From Collinsella aerofaciens (GTDB lineage: Bacteria > Actinomycetota > Coriobacteriia > Coriobacteriales > Coriobacteriaceae), in assembly GCF_015561195.1 (NCBI RefSeq), contig NZ_JADMSU010000004.1:62001-126000 (forward strand): a stretch of DNA of 64,000 nt, given 5' to 3'. Shown piece by piece: positions 24,701-31,301 of this stretch. Each line of letters starts with the position of its first letter. The stretch's first letter is position 1. The position numbers were made by a program, and so were the translations under genes. Under the pieces are notes generated by a model. The model ran no database searches and was not told the origin of the DNA. It saw only the letters and a program-made list of their open reading frames with translations.

Positions 24701-27700
24701 GGCGTCCTTGCCCTCGCCCTCGACGAGCTCGAAGGAGAACTCGCCTTCCTTGAGGCCGCGCCCGTCCAGGACCTTCTTCGCGGTGATCTTGTCTGTGACG
24801 CTGGAGTCGACAGGCGTCACGCTATAGGTATTGGTGAACGTGAAGGCCGCGTTGCCGTCCGGCTTGCGGGAAACCTTCAGATTGCCCTTGCCGTCATCGG
24901 TCACGGTGAAGGAAACAGTGCGCGAAGACTTAGCGTCGTTAGTCACGCCAGCCACCTCGCCGGACTCGGTCACGGTGTAGGTAAAGGTGTGCTCGCGCTT
25001 CTCGGGCTTATCGACCAGAGCCTTGTTAAGGTCGTCGAGCGTAAAGGTGATCTTGCCAAAGTCGACCTTGCCGTCGGCGCCGTTGGTCACGCTCGTGCTC
25101 GTAGGCATGGGCGCGTCATCTTCGCCGGTCACGGTAAAGGTGAACTTGCCGGTGATGCCGGCCGGGGTCAGGCCGCCAGCGGCCTTCAGGTTCTTGATGC
25201 CCGCAAGCGGTGCCTCGGCGGCATTCGTGTTGTAGGCGTTCTTGAACTCGATACTCTCGGCGTCCTTGTCGTCCTTGGCGTCGTTCAGCTCGTGCGTGGC
25301 CACCAGCTGGCCCTTGCCGTTATCGCTGATGGTCGTCACGATGGTGTAGACCGCGTCGTCGTAGGTGATACCGCCGGCATTGCCCTTGACCTCGCTCAGC
25401 TTGTAGGTGTGCTGGCCGACCTCAGTGTACTTGATGGCCTTGAACTTCACCTTACCGCTGGCGTCGTTTGTAACGGTCTCGATAAGCTTAGAATCCTCGC
25501 CCTTGAGCTCGCGGAGCTCAAAGCTGAACTCGCCGGCCGCCAAGTCGCGCCCGGTCAGGGACTTGGTCACGGCAATCTTGTCGGTGACACTGGACTCAAC
25601 AGGTTTCGCAGTGTAGGTGTTCTTGAACTCGGTCTTGCCCGAAGTCACCTTCACGTCAGCGCTGAGCTCGCCCTTCTTGTTGGGCGTTACCGTCACGGTG
25701 ATCTCCGCGACATTCTCGCTGTAGGCAACGCCGTCAACCGTGGTCCCAGCGTTCTTCTCGCTGACCTTGTAGACATACGTGCCAGGTGCCTTGTATTCGA
25801 TCGTGCCGAAGTTAATGGCCGCCTTGACCTCATTCGGATCGTCATTGGTCACGGACACAGTCACGGGCTCAGTCGCGGACTCGGGCATCGGGGCGTTGTT
25901 CTCGGACGTCAGCTCAAACTCAAACGCGTCCTCTTTCGTCCAGGCGCGGCCCTCGAGCACCTTGGTCAGGCCGAAGTCGGCCTTGGTGTCCACCGTCGTC
26001 GGCGTCATGTCGTACCTATAGCTAATCTTGCCGTTGTTGCCCAGATAGGAATTGACATGCGTCGCGGTCGCCCTGGCGGACGTGTTATTCCACTTGGGGT
26101 TGAGAACGTCGGTCGCGGTGCCGGTCTTGTTGCCGCCCACGCTCTCCTTGGTGGTGTGGAGCTCATCGATAAAGGCCAGGCGTGCGGTTCCCACAGTAAA
26201 CACCAAGTTACCGTTCTCATCGGGAACAATAGCGCCGTCGAACTTCGCGGCGTCGCCGCCGATAAATTCGATGACGGCGGTGGCGGGCTTGGCCTCGTCG
26301 TTTTCGCCCTGCTCCTCGAACTCATCCTTATAGTAATAGGTGGCGTTATCAGCCAGGGAGCCCGTCGCCGGCGTCGTGCAGCCCTCATCCGTGAAAATAG
26401 GCGTCTGCTTCTGGAAGTAGTAGTAGCGGTTGGTGTCGGCGGGCTCAAAGGTCGCAACCGTATTACCCAGAGCGCCGGCAGCCCACTTGTTCGCGTAGAA
26501 GTTAACGGTCTTGGCGCGGTTTTCGTCAACGGTCCTATTACGCTCGATGTAATCCTTAAGCCCCGTTAGCTTCTCGGGCGTAAACAGGTTGTCGAGTGCA
26601 ACCTTCTTCACGCTCGAGGCGTACTTCACCTGGATGGGCTTAGCGTTGTCGACCGAAAGCTTGCCGTCTTCGTTCTTAAAGTGGCTCTGCGGAATCAACG
26701 ACGCAGGAATCTTGACCGTTACGATATCGCCGGTCTGGGGCTCGTCCTCTTTGGCATGCTGAACGGTGATGACCAGGTTCGCGGCATCACCCGTAAACGT
26801 GTAGGTGTCGACGTTGTCCTCGGTCTTTGTCGGCTTGTCAAACGTCGTGCCGTTGTATATAAAACCGTCGACCTGCATAAAGTCGCCCAGCTCATCGGTA
26901 AACGTAATATAGCCGGACTTGGTCGCGTCGTAGCCCTTATCAATTTTGGTTGGATGGGGCGGCTCCGACGTAATGGCCTTAGAAATGTCGTCGAAGACCT
27001 TCTTGAGCTCGTCGGCATTGGTCGCCGACTTGTAGAAGTCGGAGTTCTCCGCGCGCGCACCGTGAGCATCCCATGCCGTAGCATTGGGATAGTTGCTCGA
27101 CACGGCCTGCATGAACTTGTTCGCTTTATTCGCTTCGTCTGTTCCTAAATCTTGAATGTCTGCACTGGGATTCGCTCCGCTAAAGATACCGATGGTATAA
27201 ACGGTGGCCTTGCCGTCCTTCATGTTCTTGGCAGCCGTCACGGCATCGTTGGCAACCTTAGAATCAAAGTCGCTAAAACTCGTTGGCGTGCCGTCGGTAA
27301 AGAACACAACAATCTTCTTGGCGTCCGCACGGCCAGAAGTTTTGATGTTTTTCTCGGCTTGTTTCATACCATAATCGGCACGCGTAGCGCCAGCAGGTCT
27401 AATGGAATCGATCGTTTCCTTAAGACTCTTTGCGCCGCCAACCGTGCACGCCGTCAACCCTTGCATTGTCTGCGAGTAGTTGTAGCTATGGCCGCCGGAG
27501 CGATACGTGTCGTTTCCAACCTTATCGGTCTCATTACCCGCAAACTTAACAATGGCAACCTTATGCTGCCTATCCACGCCCTCGATACCCTCGTTTTGCT
27601 TGGCGATGGTATCAATAAAGCTGTTCGCAGCGTTCTTCAGCGCTTCGATACGCTCGGTCTTGTCGCCTCCGCCCATAGGATCATTCATCGAGCCAGAGGC

Positions 27701-28066
27701 ATCCAGCACCATCACGATGTCAAGCGGCGTGGTAACCGTCACGGTTGAATTGGATGTCGAAGACATAGCCGAAAGCGTAGTCAAGAAATCCGACTCTTCG
27801 TTTTCTCCGGTTGCCTCAACCGTCTTGTCGGTCCAGATTCGGCCGACGTTTTGAGTCGTCACCTTATTGCCGCCGTGGCCGGCCGCCCATTTTTCCCAGC
27901 GTCCGCTGGTGTCGGGGTCGACGACCGTCGGTCCGCTCACTGTCGGCCCGTCCATTCCGGTGCTGGACCTGGCGTTGGCCTCGGGCAGCATGGCAAATGC
28001 TGCCGCCGGCAACACCAGCACTACGGCCAGTATCACCGCCAAGAGACCCCTCGTGTACTTACTCAT
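21752..28066 (-). CDS. Giant LPXTG surface protein: VWA domain plus ten isopeptide pilin-type repeats
   Basis: 2104 residues. A signal peptide (1-32) is followed by a VWA domain with the MIDAS motif DASGS (122-126), a bridging region, then ten tandem domains of about 110-140 residues of the Spy0128/FctA isopeptide type. Each repeat opens with a K-x-L-x-G-R block and closes with F-x-N-x-Y, the usual sites of the intramolecular Lys-Asn bond. Repeat 8 contains an acidic insert rich in Asp/Glu/Ala. The C-terminus is LPTTG (2072-2076), a membrane segment and IRKR, a standard sortase signal. Domain content matches tip or adhesin pilins; there is no sortase or second pilin gene in the window. SD AAGGGAG lies five bases before ATG 28066. 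GC and codon use match the neighbours. Confidence 0.88.
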   Translation of the reverse strand: MSKYTRGLLAVILAVVLVLPAAAFAMLPEANARSSTGMDGPTVSGPTVVDPDTSGRWEKWAAGHGGNKVTTQNVGRIWTDKTVEATGENEESDFLTTLSAMSSTSNSTVTVTTPLDIVMVLDASGSMNDPMGGGDKTERIEALKNAANSFIDTIAKQNEGIEGVDRQHKVAIVKFAGNETDKVGNDTYRSGGHSYNYSQTMQGLTACTVGGAKSLKETIDSIRPAGATRADYGMKQAEKNIKTSGRADAKKIVVFFTDGTPTSFSDFDSKVANDAVTAAKNMKDGKATVYTIGIFSGANPSADIQDLGTDEANKANKFMQAVSSNYPNATAWDAHGARAENSDFYKSATNADELKKVFDDISKAITSEPPHPTKIDKGYDATKSGYITFTDELGDFMQVDGFIYNGTTFDKPTKTEDNVDTYTFTGDAANLVITVQHAKEDEPQTGDIVTVKIPASLIPQSHFKNEDGKLSVDNAKPIQVKYASSVKKVALDNLFTPEKLTGLKDYIERNRTVDENRAKTVNFYANKWAAGALGNTVATFEPADTNRYYYFQKQTPIFTDEGCTTPATGSLADNATYYYKDEFEEQGENDEAKPATAVIEFIGGDAAKFDGAIVPDENGNLVFTVGTARLAFIDELHTTKESVGGNKTGTATDVLNPKWNNTSARATATHVNSYLGNNGKISYRYDMTPTTVDTKADFGLTKVLEGRAWTKEDAFEFELTSENNAPMPESATEPVTVSVTNDDPNEVKAAINFGTIEYKAPGTYVYKVSEKNAGTTVDGVAYSENVAEITVTVTPNKKGELSADVKVTSGKTEFKNTYTAKPVESSVTDKIAVTKSLTGRDLAAGEFSFELRELKGEDSKLIETVTNDASGKVKFKAIKYTEVGQHTYKLSEVKGNAGGITYDDAVYTIVTTISDNGKGQLVATHELNDAKDDKDAESIEFKNAYNTNAAEAPLAGIKNLKAAGGLTPAGITGKFTFTVTGEDDAPMPTSTSVTNGADGKVDFGKITFTLDDLNKALVDKPEKREHTFTYTVTESGEVAGVTNDAKSSRTVSFTVTDDGKGNLKVSRKPDGNAAFTFTNTYSVTPVDSSVTDKITAKKVLDGRGLKEGEFSFELVEGEGKDAKVVATGTNDAKGNISMGAVKYDKPGKHPYTLREANGGTTSKGITYSVAKFTIETIITDNGDGTLSAKHELKDAKTAEFTNTYSVAPTDADLDFGLSKAIDGREWTDGDEFSFTIAAPDGAPLPNPATVTVSKHDAKDGIAAIKFGKIRYTAAGTYKYEIHENAGSTVGMTYDAHVATAEVTVTEDGNGTLTANVTKKENGRFTNTYRTELNYTAAGGLKLSKSLSGRPMTEGQFTFTVKPADEASADALDLLPGVNEFKSPATTEGAVGLIDILAGHEVKFTQADAGKTFTYTVAEENDRQPGYTYDDAVRTVTIAIADDGAGTLAATTTVSGGPEGTLPTEYKTGAAAVESAVVPFVNRYSATTGGTAAQVVATKTLTGRPMADGEFYFGIAYAGEKEAIEGTCTTNVNGHVSFGSLHYTTEMLADLVNAKRAIRTDKDARLAWTIGYTAFEFTPQLAAKGITAATPSFSFKVIVVDNGDGTLTAEPVYDGVKPEFKNVYGADAVDAALTGTKKLQAAEGLTPADIAGKFTFTVTADEAGAPMPEHRTATNDAAGNVDFGKINFTLEDLNRALGVTTDASDDVSSDAEANADEAEADADENGAEVDGDESDANDESEPAAPTAPRSHTFTYTVTESGSAPGVTNDANATRKVSYTVTDDGAGHLSVVREGDDGAAFTFTNTYSVTPTDSVVTDQVKTVKRLTGRDLAAGEFTFELLEDGVTVASGTNDANGNVTLSPIHYEAPGTHTYTLREACPNALGLYKGVTYDGATYTVVTTVTDNGDGTLTATHKLEGTTESAGFTNKYHAMPTQVSIGAIKVLEGRELKKDEFSFKLVGEDIESTVTNDADGKINFDKFEYDEPGTYVYTISEVKGDEAGMTYDKSVFTATVNVVDDGEGNLKASVAYTKGDKSVEGIVFNNTYKKPETPVPTPDPGTPKTVTNIVKTVKGFLPTTGDQQAAALLMAFVIAMAGVGALVWGIRKR

Positions 28067-28118
28067 CGCGTCTCCCTTCTCGCGGTCTCAGACCTTGCAT
28101 CAGCCTAAAGTTACGGAA

Positions 28119-28198
28119 TGAGACACAATTAGGGCAGGTGACACATGTTCCAGATTCGGTTTTGGGCGTGAGACAAATGTCTCACCAAAGTTGAGACA
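28119..28198. promoter_or_regulatory. Cluster of TGAGACA operator half-sites upstream of the pilin-like gene
   Basis: GTGAGACA AA TGTCTCAC (28168-28185) is a perfect 8+2+8 palindrome. Further half-sites TGAGACAC occur at 28119 and 28192, and GTCTCAG at 28085. All lie within 20-135 bp upstream of the start codon. The spacing suggests cooperative binding of a dimeric regulator, which is not encoded nearby. Confidence 0.5.
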
Positions 28199-28242
28199 CG
28201 GCGTTTTCGCAGGAAAACGGGTGCGACTCGGAGTCATCAGGC

Positions 28243-28278
28243 AAAAATGATCCGTTTTCCTCCGTCCACGGGAGATCA
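28243..28278. repeat. ATGATCC...GATCA palindrome, copy 2
   Basis: AAAATGATCCGTTTTCCTCC followed by GTCCACGGGAGATCA, the same motif as at 21401, again just before a CCGGCATAGTTTT-type long hairpin. Confidence 0.55.
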
Positions 28279-28305
28279 AGGGCTGTTACGGATATGGTGA
28301 CATTT

Positions 28306-28459
28306 CAAAACTATGCCGGTTTACTACGATAAAAATGAGATCCCCGACCACGCGTGACATTTTCGCAAAACTGCAAGCCGTCTACCTGCGGTTTTGATTT
28401 TGCCAAATGCGGCGTGGTTGGGGGTAGGCGATTTATCGTAGTAAACCGGCATAGTTTTG
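28306..28459 (+). repeat. Long hairpin element, CCGGCATAGTTTT family, copy 2
   Basis: 154 bp, exactly the length of copy 1. The terminal arms at 28306-28333 and 28432-28459 pair perfectly over 28 bp. Inner blocks CCCCGACCACGC / GCGTGGTTGGGGG and central TCTACCTGCGGTTTT (from 28381) follow the family plan although the rest of the arm sequence differs from copy 1. Confidence 0.8.
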
Positions 28460-28490
28460 TTCGCGGCGGCTCGCCCGCGCGCTTAAGCAT

Positions 28491-28524
28491 GGGGCCGGTG
28501 GGGCATTTATGCCCCACCGGCCCC
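28491..28524 (-). terminator. Perfect hairpin after the ech operon
   Basis: GGGGCCGGTGGGGC and its complement pair over 14 bp with a 6-nt loop, ten bases after the echF stop. There is no T tract, so it may stabilise the 3' end rather than terminate by itself. Confidence 0.55.
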
Positions 28525-28533
28525 GTCTTCGCG

Positions 28534-28875
28534 CTATTCCGGCTTGGTTTCTACCGTGGGAGTCTTGTCCGCCGCAACTGGAGTGCGGGCGATGTCCATA
28601 GTCAGGCAGTGCTTGGGGCAGCTTTCGATGCACTCGCCGCACACCACGCAGGCATACGGGTCGATCGACCACGTCCCGCCCTTGCGATCGACCGCGAGCG
28701 CGCCCGCCGGGCAACGGCGCGCGCACATGCCGCAGCAGATGCACACGTCCATATCGTTGACGATATGCCCGCGCAGGCGCTCGGGTGCCGCGAGCTTCTC
28801 CTGCGGATAGCGCACCGTTACCGGCTGCTTGACCATAGAACCCAAGGCCGTCTTGGCAAATGTCAGCAAACTCAT
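28534..28875 (-). CDS. echF: Ech hydrogenase ferredoxin subunit (EchF/HycF-like)
   Basis: 113 residues with two [4Fe-4S] motifs: CICCGMCARRCP near 40-51 and CVVCGECIESCP near 72-83. It relays electrons between soluble ferredoxin and the EchC cluster in membrane-bound group 4 NiFe hydrogenases. Last gene of the operon, seven bases after echE. The symbol follows gene order and homology, not experiment. Confidence 0.82.
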   Translation of the reverse strand: MSLLTFAKTALGSMVKQPVTVRYPQEKLAAPERLRGHIVNDMDVCICCGMCARRCPAGALAVDRKGGTWSIDPYACVVCGECIESCPKHCLTMDIARTPVAADKTPTVETKPE

Positions 28876-28882
28876 GCCGTGC

Positions 28883-29971
28883 CTACCTTTCCGTGCAGCT
28901 AATGCAGGGGTCGATGGTCAGGATAATCATGGGCACGTTGGCAATGAGCACGCCCTGCAGCGCATGCGTCAGACCCGCCAGATTTTGCGACGTCGGCGTG
29001 CGCACGCGGAAACGGTCCAAGTTCTTGGTGCCGTTGCCGCGCACATAGTAATACGCCTCGCCGCGCGGCTGCTCAATCACAACCTCGCCGCGCGCGCCGT
29101 CGGCTGGCGTAAGCTTGGTGCGCCCACCGATACCGTCGTGCGGAATCTTGCCCACAAGCTCCTTGATGATGTCCATAGCCTGCGTGACCTCGGCGCAACG
29201 CACCTGGCAGCGGGCATAGCAGTCGCCATCGGTAGCGACAATTGGCTCAAACGCAGCCAGATCCGCATAGGCGCCGTCGCCAAACATGCGCACGTCATAG
29301 TCCACGCCCGAGGCGCGCCCAAACGGGCCGACCATCGAAAGCTCCAGCGCGTCCTTCTTGCTGATCACGCCCACGCCATGCAGACGCTCGCCGCAGCTGT
29401 CGTCGTCCAAAAACGTATGCACCAGGGCCTCGTAGTCGGGGCGCATGGCGTCGAGCGTCTGGACAATGCCCGCCAGCTCGGAGTCCTCGATATCGTGCTT
29501 AAGGCCGCCGATCTCGTTAATCGACAGAATCACGCGTCCGCCGCACGTGCTCTCAAAGATCTTGAGAATCTGCTCGCGCAGGGTCCACGACCGATAGAAC
29601 AGCGCCTCAAAACCAAAGGCGTCGGCGAGCAGGCCCAGCCACAGCAGATGCGAGTGGATGCGCGAAAGCTCGTGCAAAATGGTGCGGATATACTGCACAC
29701 GGCCGGGCACCTCGATGTCGAGCATGCGCTCGCAGGCGCTGGCATAGCCGCAGCTGTGACCCACGGCGCAAATGCCGCAGATGCGCTCGGCGATGTAGCC
29801 AAACTGATGCATGTCGCGCTTTTCGGTGAGCTTCTCGAGTCCGCGGTGCACAAAGCCGATCTGCGGAATTGCCTCAATGACGCGGTCGTCCTCGATCACC
29901 AGGTCCAGATGAAGCGGCTCGGGCAGCACCGGGTGCTGCGGGCCAAACGGAATGACGGAGCGATGTGCCAT
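28883..29971 (-). CDS. echE: Ech hydrogenase large subunit (NiFe catalytic)
   Basis: 362 residues. Both NiFe-binding motifs are intact: RICGICAVGHS near 63 and DPCISCTER at the very C-terminus. The protein ends right after the second CxxC, so there is no C-terminal peptide for a maturation protease to remove, as I recall for EchE but unlike HycE. With all four Cys present this is a true hydrogenase, not a complex I NuoD. Reaction: H+ reduction or H2 oxidation coupled to ferredoxin and ion translocation. No hyp maturation genes are in this window. Confidence 0.88.
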   Translation of the reverse strand: MAHRSVIPFGPQHPVLPEPLHLDLVIEDDRVIEAIPQIGFVHRGLEKLTEKRDMHQFGYIAERICGICAVGHSCGYASACERMLDIEVPGRVQYIRTILHELSRIHSHLLWLGLLADAFGFEALFYRSWTLREQILKIFESTCGGRVILSINEIGGLKHDIEDSELAGIVQTLDAMRPDYEALVHTFLDDDSCGERLHGVGVISKKDALELSMVGPFGRASGVDYDVRMFGDGAYADLAAFEPIVATDGDCYARCQVRCAEVTQAMDIIKELVGKIPHDGIGGRTKLTPADGARGEVVIEQPRGEAYYYVRGNGTKNLDRFRVRTPTSQNLAGLTHALQGVLIANVPMIILTIDPCISCTER

Positions 29972-29976
29972 GGACC

Positions 29977-30696
29977 TTACGCCTCCTTTTTCTGCTTGTC
30001 GCGGGCGGCCTTGGCGGCAAGCGCCGCGCGGACCTTGGCCGCTTTCTCGGGATCCATGGCGGCGAGCTTTGCCTCCATCTCGGCGGCCTTGAGCGCAGCC
30101 TTCGCAGCAGCCTCATCGTGCTGAGCATCGGAGCCGGCAGCCGCAGCGGGCTGGACGGCAGCAACGCTCGCAGCATCGCCGGCGCCCGCAACGCCCTCCC
30201 CTGCAGCAGCCGCAGCCGCGGCGGCCTTCTCGGCAGCGGCCTTGCGCGCCTTGGCCTCGGCAGCCGCGCGGACCTTCATGGCCTTCTCGCGCGCGGCCTT
30301 CACCTCGGGCGTGATAACGCTCATGGGCTCGGCAGTCGAGACCTGGTAGAAAAAGCCCTTAAAGTCGATCTGCATATCGGTAACGGCAAGACCAAACAGG
30401 TCGTGCGCTTCATTTTCAAACGGGAACACCGCGGGGTAATACGAGCTGATGGACGGAATCTCCTGGTACTGGTCGATGCCCTCGACTACCAGGCTCTCAA
30501 TCGCATAGCTGCCGTCCTGCGCAATATGCTCCTGAGCAGCTCGAACGTTGATAAACGTATAGACCAAGCGATACGAGCCGTCGTCGACGTTGCGTTCGGC
30601 GTGCATTTGCACAAAGCGCGCGCCGACGCCCTTGAGCGCCTGGACATGCGACAGGAGCTCGTCGATCCCGACGGTGGTATAGATTGCCTTTTGCAT
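29977..30696 (-). CDS. echD: Ech hydrogenase NuoC-like subunit with Ala/Lys-rich tail
   Basis: 239 residues. Residues 1-130 are a NuoC/30-kDa-type domain (FPFENEAHDLFGLAVTDMQID carries the conserved E-x-x-D-x-F-G block). The last 105 residues are a highly charged Ala/Lys/Glu-rich helix-forming tail, absent from usual EchD proteins, of unknown use. The start overlaps the echC stop by one base (TAATG). Confidence 0.8.
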   Translation of the reverse strand: MQKAIYTTVGIDELLSHVQALKGVGARFVQMHAERNVDDGSYRLVYTFINVRAAQEHIAQDGSYAIESLVVEGIDQYQEIPSISSYYPAVFPFENEAHDLFGLAVTDMQIDFKGFFYQVSTAEPMSVITPEVKAAREKAMKVRAAAEAKARKAAAEKAAAAAAAAGEGVAGAGDAASVAAVQPAAAAGSDAQHDEAAAKAALKAAEMEAKLAAMDPEKAAKVRAALAAKAARDKQKKEA

Positions 30697-31289
30697 TACT
30701 CGGCCTCCTTTGCAGCGATGGGCGCGGCGGGCGTCCCAGCGGCCGTGTCGCCGCCACCGGCGCCATCAGCCCCGGCCCCCGCGGCCACAAACCCGTCCTC
30801 GCCCAGCTCAACGCCACCATCCCAGGTAGCGGCACCGCCCACGGTAAGCGGGTCGCCGCCGGCGCGCATCACGGCCTCCTTCTGGTCCAGGATGCCGCAT
30901 GCCTCAACAATGGCATCGATCACGGTCTCGGGGCGAATGGCGCACCCGGGCGCGTACACGTCCACGGGAATCGCGCGGTCCACGCCGCCGATCACGTTGT
31001 AGGCATCGCGGAACACGCCGCCCGAGCACGCGCAGATACCGCAGGCCACCACGCACTTGGGCTCGAGCATCTGGTTGTAGATCTGGCGCACGACGGGCAG
31101 GTTCTGGGCATTGACCGAGCCCGTCACCAAAAAGATATCCGCATGCTTGGGATTGCCGGTGTTGACCACACCAAAACGCTCCGCATCAAACAGCGGGGTA
31201 AGCGAGGCCAGCACCTCGATATCGCATCCGTTGCAGCTCGAGCCGTCGTAATGAATAACCCACGGCGAGCGCGACATTTTATGATCCAT
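30696..31289 (-). CDS. echC: Ech hydrogenase small subunit (NuoB-like)
   Basis: 197 residues. The ligands of the proximal [4Fe-4S] cluster are visible: CNGCDIE near 20, C in VVACGICACSGG near 86 and PGCAIRPE near 117. The last 60 residues are a Gly/Ala-rich tail beyond the usual length of about 145. It sits between the fused membrane subunit gene (12 bp upstream) and echD. Confidence 0.85.
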   Translation of the reverse strand: MDHKMSRSPWVIHYDGSSCNGCDIEVLASLTPLFDAERFGVVNTGNPKHADIFLVTGSVNAQNLPVVRQIYNQMLEPKCVVACGICACSGGVFRDAYNVIGGVDRAIPVDVYAPGCAIRPETVIDAIVEACGILDQKEAVMRAGGDPLTVGGAATWDGGVELGEDGFVAAGAGADGAGGGDTAAGTPAAPIAAKEAE

Positions 31290-31301
31290 GGATGCCGCCT
31301 C

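Noticed and set aside
21593-26569. 1658-codon plus-strand open frame and other long plus-strand frames over 21.6-28 kb
   Set aside because: They are antisense shadows of the ten-repeat surface gene; high GC leaves few stops. No SD, and the minus-strand frame has clear domains and a sorting signal.
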